NCBI RefSeq assembly: GCF_003311645.1
Contig: NZ_QEST01000105.1
Span: 57,714 to 121,713 of the forward strand
Direction of reading: 5' to 3'
DNA from: Streptomyces sp. PT12
GTDB lineage: Bacteria > Actinomycetota > Actinomycetes > Streptomycetales > Streptomycetaceae
DNA: 64,000 nucleotides
The position numbers and the translations under genes are program-made. Below, one piece after another: positions 56,686-64,000 of this stretch; the first letter of the stretch is position 1, and every line of letters starts with the position of its first letter. Under the pieces are notes generated by a model, which did no database searches, was not told where the DNA came from, and saw nothing but the letters and a program-made list of their open reading frames with translations.

Positions 56686-58146
56686 TCAGGCCGTTCCCAG
56701 GGACGCGAGCGGGTGGTAGCGCACGCCGAGCGCGTCGAGCAGCGGGAGGTGGCCCGTCAGCCGGGCGTGGAAGTCGGCGAAGTCCCGCTCCCCCGCGCGC
56801 CAGCCCACCTCGGCGAGAGCGGCGAGCCTGGGATAGGCGCGCCACTCCACCAGGTCGGTGGTGGGCAGGTACTCGCTCCACAGCTGGCCCTGGACGCCGA
56901 GCACGGAGGGAAGCGGGCGGAAGCCGTGCACCTTGTCGAGCGGCAGGCCGTGCCGGATGGCCAGCGGCTCGTCGGGCCCGTCCGCCTCGGCCCAGTCGAG
57001 ATAGGTGAACTCCTCGGGCGCGGCGACCACGTCGAGGCCCGAACGCGTCGCCAGCTCCACGCGGTCCACGCCACGCCAAGCGAAGACCGCGGCGTCGTCA
57101 GGCACGCCCTGCTCGATCAGCTCGTCCCAGACCGCGGCCCTCCTGCCCAGCTTGCCGAGGTGGGTGGCCAGCTGCCCGGCCCACCAGCCGAGCAGGCGCT
57201 CGGGCCCGTCAAGGCCCTCGGTGGCGATCCGCCGCCCGGCCTCGACGCTGACGGCCCACTCGTCGGGCGGGACCTCGTCGCCGCCGATGTGCACATACTC
57301 GAACGGGAAGACATCGGTCAGCTCGTCGAGCACCTGCCGCACAAACTCCACGGTGCCGTCCGCGGTGTTGAGGACGTGCTGGGAGATGCCCCAGCGGATG
57401 CGCACCGGCAGCTGCCGGTCCGGGTCGTTGCCCAGCCAGGGGTAGGCCGCGATCGCCGCCTGCATATGGCCTGGCGCGTCGATCTCCGGCATGATCCGCA
57501 CCCCTCGGCGGGCGGCGTAGGCGACGAGGTCGCGCAGCTCGTCCTGGGTGTAGAAGCCGCCATGGGGGGTGTCGTTCTCGCGCCCTTCGCGATTGTGACC
57601 CACCACGGAACCGGTCCTGAACCCGCCGAACTCGGTCAGCCTTGGATAGCGCTTCACCTCGAAACGCCAGCCCTGGTCATCGGTGAGGTGCAGATGCAGG
57701 GTGTTCAGCTTGTGGAGGGCCAGCAGGTCGACGTACTTGTAGAGGAACGGCAGCGGGTGGCACCAGCGCGCCACGTCGAGCAGGGAGCCGCGCCAGGCGA
57801 ACCTGGGGCGGTCGGTGATCTCCACGTGGGGCAGGCGCCCTTCGCGGGTCAGCTGGCGCAGCGTCTGCACCGCCCAGCGGAGCCCCGCGGGGGCGGTGGC
57901 CTCGGCGCGGGCGCCGTCCTCGGTGATCGCCAGGCGGTAGCCCTCGGCGCCGAGGGCGGGGTCGTCGGTGAGGGTCAGCTCGATCTCGGAGCCCGAGCCG
58001 TGCGCGCCCAGGAGCTCGCGGGCCAGCTCGGCGATGTCGTCGGGTCCGCGGACTCCGGTGTCGGGACCGATGGGGAAGTGGCCGTCGAGGACGCGGAGGG
58101 ACTCGGGACGCGGTATCAGCGGCGGCGTTGTGTTCACGGGGTCCAT
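56686..58146 (-). CDS. Beta-N-acetylhexosaminidase, glycoside hydrolase family 20
   Basis: A 486-residue cytoplasmic enzyme removing terminal N-acetylglucosamine or N-acetylgalactosamine. The N-terminal GH20b-like domain (LIPRPESLRVLDGHFPI) leads to the barrel: FAWRGSLLDVARWCHPLPF, LHLHLTDDQGWRFEVKRYP and MPEIDAPGHMQAA. The catalytic Asp-Glu pair is in FEYVHIGGDEVPPDEW, and LGVQGQLWSEY completes the pocket. No signal peptide is seen, so it would act on imported chito-oligosaccharides. Its start is four bases after the stop of the GlpF-like gene, so the two genes are co-transcribed. The pairing with a channel is unusual. Confidence 0.92.
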   Translation of the reverse strand: MDPVNTTPPLIPRPESLRVLDGHFPIGPDTGVRGPDDIAELARELLGAHGSGSEIELTLTDDPALGAEGYRLAITEDGARAEATAPAGLRWAVQTLRQLTREGRLPHVEITDRPRFAWRGSLLDVARWCHPLPFLYKYVDLLALHKLNTLHLHLTDDQGWRFEVKRYPRLTEFGGFRTGSVVGHNREGRENDTPHGGFYTQDELRDLVAYAARRGVRIMPEIDAPGHMQAAIAAYPWLGNDPDRQLPVRIRWGISQHVLNTADGTVEFVRQVLDELTDVFPFEYVHIGGDEVPPDEWAVSVEAGRRIATEGLDGPERLLGWWAGQLATHLGKLGRRAAVWDELIEQGVPDDAAVFAWRGVDRVELATRSGLDVVAAPEEFTYLDWAEADGPDEPLAIRHGLPLDKVHGFRPLPSVLGVQGQLWSEYLPTTDLVEWRAYPRLAALAEVGWRAGERDFADFHARLTGHLPLLDALGVRYHPLASLGTA

Positions 58147-58150
58147 GAAC

Positions 58151-58894
58151 TCATGCCGAGGGGTAGGCGAGGAAGAGGAGGGCCGCGAGCGCGCCGCCCG
58201 CGATGGGCCCGGCCACCGGCACCCAGGCGTAGCCCCACTGCGCGTCGCCCTTGCCCTTGATGGGCAGCAGGAACGCGTAGGCCAGGCGCGGTCCGAGGTC
58301 GCGGGCGGGGTTGATGGCATAGCCCGTGGGGCCGCCGAGGGATGTGCCGATCACGATCACCACGAAGGCGACGGCGGCGTAACCGAGCGCGGCGTTGCCG
58401 AAGTTGGGGATTCCGCCCTCGTCGGTGAAGACCGGCGAGAACAGCACGAAGGCCACCAGGACGAAGGTCCCGATGGCCTCGGAGACGACGTTCCAGACCC
58501 GGTGGGGTATCTGGGGCGCGGTGGCGAATATGCCGAGCGTGCCGCCGGGTTCGGGATGGTCGTCGAACTGGAGCTTGTAAGTGGCCCAGCAGAGCACCGC
58601 GCCGAGCACGCCACCGGCCAGCTGGGCCAGCAGGTACACGGGGACGTCCGACCACTCGGCCTTGTCCGCGATGGCGAGGCTGAGCGTGATGGCGGGGTTG
58701 AGATGGGCGCCGGTGGGCGCCGCGAGGCTCGCGCCGGTGAACACGGCGAATCCCCAGCCGATGTTGATGAAGAGGGGGCCCCCGCCGTTGCCGTTGGTGC
58801 GGCGCAGCACATGGTTCGCGACGACGCCGGTGCCCAGCAGGATCAGCACGGAGGTGCCCAGCAGCTCCCAGAGGAAGATCGAACCTTGGCTCAT
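58151..58894 (-). CDS. glpF: Aquaglyceroporin (GlpF/MIP family)
   Basis: A 247-residue six-helix channel protein. ATG 58894 is preceded by GGAGG with a six-base spacer; an adjacent TTG is less likely. The two pore motifs are AHLNPAITLSLAIA and YAINPARDLGPRLAYAF. The aspartate after the second NPAR is typical of glycerol-conducting members. Long loops suit GlpF rather than water-only channels. It precedes the GH20 hexosaminidase in one transcript. The usual glycerol kinase and dehydrogenase partners are absent, so the solute may not be glycerol. Confidence 0.9.
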   Translation of the reverse strand: MSQGSIFLWELLGTSVLILLGTGVVANHVLRRTNGNGGGPLFINIGWGFAVFTGASLAAPTGAHLNPAITLSLAIADKAEWSDVPVYLLAQLAGGVLGAVLCWATYKLQFDDHPEPGGTLGIFATAPQIPHRVWNVVSEAIGTFVLVAFVLFSPVFTDEGGIPNFGNAALGYAAVAFVVIVIGTSLGGPTGYAINPARDLGPRLAYAFLLPIKGKGDAQWGYAWVPVAGPIAGGALAALLFLAYPSA

Positions 58895-61408
<2,514 letters not shown>

Positions 61409-61421
61409 GCCGCCTTGGCCT

Positions 61422-61450
61422 CCCGGCGGGGACTCGTTGTCCCCGCCGGG
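61422..61450 (+). terminator. Hairpin terminator of icd
   Basis: CCCGGCGGGGAC-N5-GTCCCCGCCGGG, a perfect 12-base stem 13 bases after the stop. Confidence 0.85.
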
Positions 61451-61677
61451 GGTCCTTCGGGCGGTCCTTCGGGGGGTCCCGTCGCGGGCTCCTTCTCGGG
61501 CCCTCGGCCGCTCAGAGCCGCCGAACGCGCGGCACGCACCACCGGGCCCTCCGAAGCCGTCGTCCAGGCGACGTAACAGAACACCTCTAGGGTGTCGGCC
61601 ATGAGGGAGAGTGACAGAGGCGGGCGGCCGGGGGAGGCCACGCTCGCGTTCTCCGCCCGAGGCCTCCGCACATCCTG

Positions 61678-62415
61678 GTGAACGGGGGCCCCCTGAGGCT
61701 CGGCGTGCTGGGCGACATCGCCGCCTGGCGGGGCGCCGAGCCGTTGGACATCGGGCACGCGCGGCAGCGGCACGTGCTGGGCGCGCTGCTGCTCGAGCCA
61801 GGAACGGCCGTCCCCGGCGAGGAGTTGGCGCGCCGCGTGTGGGGCGCGCGCCCGCCGCGCGGCACATCGGCGCTGTACGGCTATGTGTCGCGGCTGCGAC
61901 GGGCGTTGGCCGGTGGCGGCGCGGACATCGTGCGCGACCGGGCGGGTTACCGGCTGGAGGCGGAGGCGGGCCCCGCGGCGGTGGACGTGTGCCGTTTCCG
62001 CGCGTTGGTGGTCAGGGCCGGGGCGGTGAAGCGCGACGAGGAGGCCGCCGCGCTGTGGGACGAGGCGCTGGGGCAGTGGCGGGGCGAGGCGTTCGCGGGG
62101 GCGGACGCCCCCTGGTTCCGCGCCCAGCGCGAACGCCTCGACGCGGAACGCCTCGCGGCCCGCCTCGACGCGGCCGATGTGGCGCTGCGGCTGGGCCGAC
62201 AGGGCGCGCTGCTCGGGGAGTTGGCGGCCAGGGCCGGGGACCACCCACTCGACGAGCGCATGGCGGGGCAGCTGATCCTGGCCCTGCACCGGGAGGGGCG
62301 GCACGCGGAGGCGCTTGCGTCGTTCGAACGCGTACGGCTGCGGCTGGCCGAGGAGTTGGGCCTCGACCCTGGCCCGGCGCTGCGGCGGCTGCGCGAACGC
62401 CTGGCCAACGCGTAA
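61678..62415 (+). CDS. SARP/BTAD-domain transcriptional regulator (short form)
   Basis: A 245-residue regulator starting at GTG 61678. No good ribosome-binding site is seen, so the true start could differ. Residues ~6-90 form an OmpR-like winged helix (LRLGVLGDIAAWRGAEPLD, RRVWGARPPRGTSALYGYVS, ALAGGGADIVRDRAGYRLE). The bacterial transcriptional activation domain occupies residues ~95-245, ending LASFERVRLRLAEELGLDPGP. SARPs activate secondary-metabolite genes. This one lacks ATPase and sensor domains. It is 17 kb from the tryptophan-dimer cluster, so a link is not obvious. Confidence 0.82.
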   Translation: MNGGPLRLGVLGDIAAWRGAEPLDIGHARQRHVLGALLLEPGTAVPGEELARRVWGARPPRGTSALYGYVSRLRRALAGGGADIVRDRAGYRLEAEAGPAAVDVCRFRALVVRAGAVKRDEEAAALWDEALGQWRGEAFAGADAPWFRAQRERLDAERLAARLDAADVALRLGRQGALLGELAARAGDHPLDERMAGQLILALHREGRHAEALASFERVRLRLAEELGLDPGPALRRLRERLANA

Positions 62416-62552
62416 CCCATGGGTCACGCTTCCTGCGTGGCCGACGACGAGCGGAACGACAAGCCGAGCGATGGACACAGTGACGCGCCGAGCGACGCGT
62501 TGAACGGCGTGGCGGGCGCGATCGCCGGGCGGTTCGCCGGGAGATCCTGGTC

Positions 62553-62879
62553 ATGCCGCGCCACACCCGGCTCTCCGCGGGCGAGATCGCCGGGCGGTTC
62601 GCCGTCAGCAGGCCCGCCATCAGCCGCCATCTGCGCGTGCTGCGGGAGAGCGGGCTGGTGACCGACGAGGCGGACGGGCGGCGGCGCCTCTATGCGCTCG
62701 ATCCGTCCAGGCTGGCCCAACTGACGGCCTGGCTCGCCCAGTTCGAGCAGCCGTCGCCCTGGGCCCAGCGGTTCGACGCGCTGGGGACCGAGGTGGCCCG
62801 CGCCCGCAGGGACCGGCGGCATCGCGAACCGGCCGAGGAGGGCCGCTCCGGCGGCACGGCAAGGAGGGACACCGCATGA
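62553..62879 (+). CDS. ArsR-type winged-helix regulator, N-terminus probably damaged
   Basis: From ATG 62553 the product is 108 residues: MPRHTRLSAGEIAGRFAVSR, PAISRHLRVLRESGLVTDE, GRRRLYALDPSRLAQL. That gives a recognition helix and wing but only part of the first helices. Just upstream in the same frame are codons for R-R-E-I-L-V, which normally precede this part, and the still earlier region (LNGVAGAIAGRF) is in another frame. A frameshift near 62535 has probably split off the true N-terminus. The stop overlaps the next gene as ATGA, the standard ArsR-AHSA1 arrangement. Confidence 0.6.
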   Translation: MPRHTRLSAGEIAGRFAVSRPAISRHLRVLRESGLVTDEADGRRRLYALDPSRLAQLTAWLAQFEQPSPWAQRFDALGTEVARARRDRRHREPAEEGRSGGTARRDTA

Positions 62880-63393
62880 CACCGACCGAACCACCCGCGC
62901 CCACCGGGCAGTCGCTTCCCGCGGACGCGGGGTACGGCCTGTCCTCACCCGCACCTACCGCGGCTCGATCGACGACGTGTGGGCCAGCGTGACCGAACCG
63001 GAGCGCACCGCGCGGTGGTTCGGCCCGTGGCGGGGCGAGGCCGCGCCCGGGAGAACGATCGAGGTGCGGATGGCGTTCGAGGCGGAGGCGCCCTGGTGCG
63101 CGCTGCGCATCGACGCCTGCGAGCCGCCGCGCCGCCTGGCCGTCTCGATGGACGACGAGTCGGGGGCGTGGCCCGTGGAGCTGCTGCTCGACGAGACCGG
63201 GGACGGCGCAACGACGCGGCGGCTGGTCCACCACCGCCCCTCCGCGGAGGGGATCGGCGAGATCGGCCCCGGCTGGGAGTACTACCTGGGCCTGCTGATC
63301 ACCTCCCGCGAGGACGGGGCGACGGCGTGGGACTTCGACGCGTACCACCCTGCGCAGAAGGCGTATGACGAGGGGCTGGCGCCCACGCCATAG
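62876..63393 (+). pseudogene. SRPBCC (AHSA1-like) protein, frameshifted near the N-terminus
   Basis: ATG 62876 overlaps the ArsR stop. The first ~20 codons (MTPTEPPAPTGQSLPADAG) are followed by a frame change near 62935. The conserved protein then runs VLTRTYRGSIDDVWASVTEP, ERTARWFGPWRGEAAPG, LVHHRPSAEGIGEIGPGWEY and ends ATAWDFDAYHPAQKAYDEG. These are typical AHSA1 features. A shorter protein might still be made from GTG 62977. It parallels the intact ArsR-SRPBCC pair at 26149-27590. Confidence 0.65.
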
Positions 63394-63399
63394 CGCGGG

Positions 63400-63825
63400 C
63401 TAGAGCGCGCCGAGGTCCGAGCTGTACCAGCGCTCGGGCCGCATGTGGAAGACGATCTGCTCGCCGTGGTCGGCGAGCGCGTACGCGACGTAGCCGTCCA
63501 CCTTCTCGGCGGGCAGGTAGCGCACGGCCAGCCCGTGCAGGACCTCGCGCGTGCCCTCGGTGGTCCCGACGACCGGGCCCTCGACGCTGACATAGCGGAT
63601 GGTGGGCTCGATGCGTTCGACCATGAGGCTGAACCGGCCCGCGGCCTTGATGAGGCGCGCCTTGCGCGAGTCGACGCCGGTCAGGACGGTCACCTCGCCG
63701 CCTGGCTCGTACGCGTACCAGATCGGAAGGGTCAGCGGCCCCCGCCCCGCCCCGGCGTCCACGGCCAACGCGGCGATATGGGGCTCGGCGAGGAACTGCT
63801 CTCGCTCAACTCGGCTCAGCGGCAT
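63400..63825 (-). CDS. Pyridoxamine 5'-phosphate oxidase-fold protein (PPOX family)
   Basis: A 141-residue flavin- or F420-binding split-barrel protein. ATG 63825 (MPLSRVEREQFLAEPHIAAL) is used; a GTG nine bases upstream is also possible. Conserved parts are LTLPIWYAYEPGGEVTVLTG, SRKARLIKAAGRFSLMVER, IRYVSVEGPVVGT and the C-terminal HMRPERWYSSDLG. In actinomycetes these small proteins often use coenzyme F420 to reduce unknown substrates. The cofactor here cannot be decided. It converges on the damaged AHSA1 gene with only six bases between stops. Confidence 0.82.
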   Translation of the reverse strand: MPLSRVEREQFLAEPHIAALAVDAGAGRGPLTLPIWYAYEPGGEVTVLTGVDSRKARLIKAAGRFSLMVERIEPTIRYVSVEGPVVGTTEGTREVLHGLAVRYLPAEKVDGYVAYALADHGEQIVFHMRPERWYSSDLGAL

Positions 63826-63885
63826 ACCCGCCACCCTAACGACGCGCCCTAACGACGCGCCCGAACGACGGCCAGTGCGGCGCGG

Positions 63886-63935
63886 GGAAGGGCTCGCGGG
63901 CCCACACCGTGGTGAGGGGGGTCGCGAGCCCTTCC
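63886..63935 (-). terminator. Hairpin terminator at the right edge
   Basis: GGAAGGGCTCGCG and CGCGAGCCCTTCC, a perfect 13-base stem around a 24-base loop. It lies 14 bases past the stop of the minus-strand gene that enters from the right. Confidence 0.7.
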
Positions 63936-63948
63936 GGGGTGGGTCGGC

Positions 63949-64000
63949 TCATGGTCCTGTGGTGTGCCAGATGGTTTTGGTTTCGAGGTGGGTGGTGAGG
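63949..64000 (-). CDS. Probable aldehyde dehydrogenase, C-terminal end (cut by the window)
   Basis: The minus strand reads LTTHLETKTIWHTTGP and a TGA stop at 63949. The LETKTIW segment is typical of the extreme C-terminus of aldehyde dehydrogenases, whose last strand joins the oligomer interface. Only 16 residues are visible, so the assignment is tentative. Confidence 0.45.
   Translation of the reverse strand, partial: LTTHLETKTIWHTTGP

Noticed and set aside
61678-62415. SARP regulator considered as the pathway regulator of the tryptophan-dimer cluster
   Set aside because: It is 16 kb away beyond housekeeping genes such as icd, and the cluster already has an adjacent LAL regulator.

Overview
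This window looks like part of a Streptomyces chromosome or that of a close actinomycete relative. That is inferred from very high G+C with G/C-rich third codon positions, frequent GTG and TTG starts, LAL and SARP regulators, Tat-exported lipoproteins, a monomeric isocitrate dehydrogenase and a tryptophan-dimer gene cluster. No rRNA, tRNA or CRISPR array was recognised. Many loci are damaged by frameshifts or deletions, and short tandem repeats sit at many gene boundaries, so this is probably a fluid accessory region joined to a more conserved block on the right.

1-725: decayed remains of a peptide/nickel-type ABC permease pair. 767-16554: a carbohydrate-related island. One arm on the minus strand runs solute-binding lipoprotein, FAD oxidoreductase, Tat-exported FAD oxidoreductase, GH38-type alpha-mannosidase and GxGYxYP protein. 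The divergent arm runs a third FAD oxidoreductase, a LacI regulator and two sugar permeases. A TnpB remnant with its right-end hairpin lies between the permeases. The set looks like import, oxidation and hydrolysis of an unknown glycoside. 16589-22323: a debris zone (SDR, LuxR, IS630 and TnpB-end remnants) that carries a second LacI regulator and a GH3 glycosidase sharing a probable operator.

22537-31881: mixed accessory genes. These are a frameshifted DUF6882 protein, a NUDIX hydrolase overlapping a broken phosphotransferase, an ArsR-SRPBCC pair, a secreted amidase with an N-terminal lysozyme-like domain, a secreted GH43 and a frameshifted epimerase. 31890-45473: a biosynthetic cluster related to rebeccamycin-type tryptophan dimers. 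It encodes a LAL regulator, flavin reductase, tryptophan halogenase (RebH-like), tryptophan oxidase (RebO-like), chromopyrrolate synthase (RebD-like), a SAM methyltransferase, a cytochrome P450 and an imine-reductase-like enzyme. No RebP/StaP-type P450, RebC, glycosyltransferase or exporter was seen. The likely product is therefore a chlorinated bisindole pyrrole or a reduced derivative rather than rebeccamycin itself.

45545-64000: secreted CBM32-like protein and PhoD phosphatase, a TerD-type stress protein, an NhaA-thioredoxin fusion, a GH114 lipoprotein, a CitA/DcuS-type two-component system beside a dicarboxylate symporter, a GlpF-like channel coupled to a GH20 hexosaminidase, monomeric isocitrate dehydrogenase, a short SARP-type regulator, a damaged second ArsR-AHSA1 pair, a PPOX-fold protein, and the tail of a probable aldehyde dehydrogenase at the right edge.
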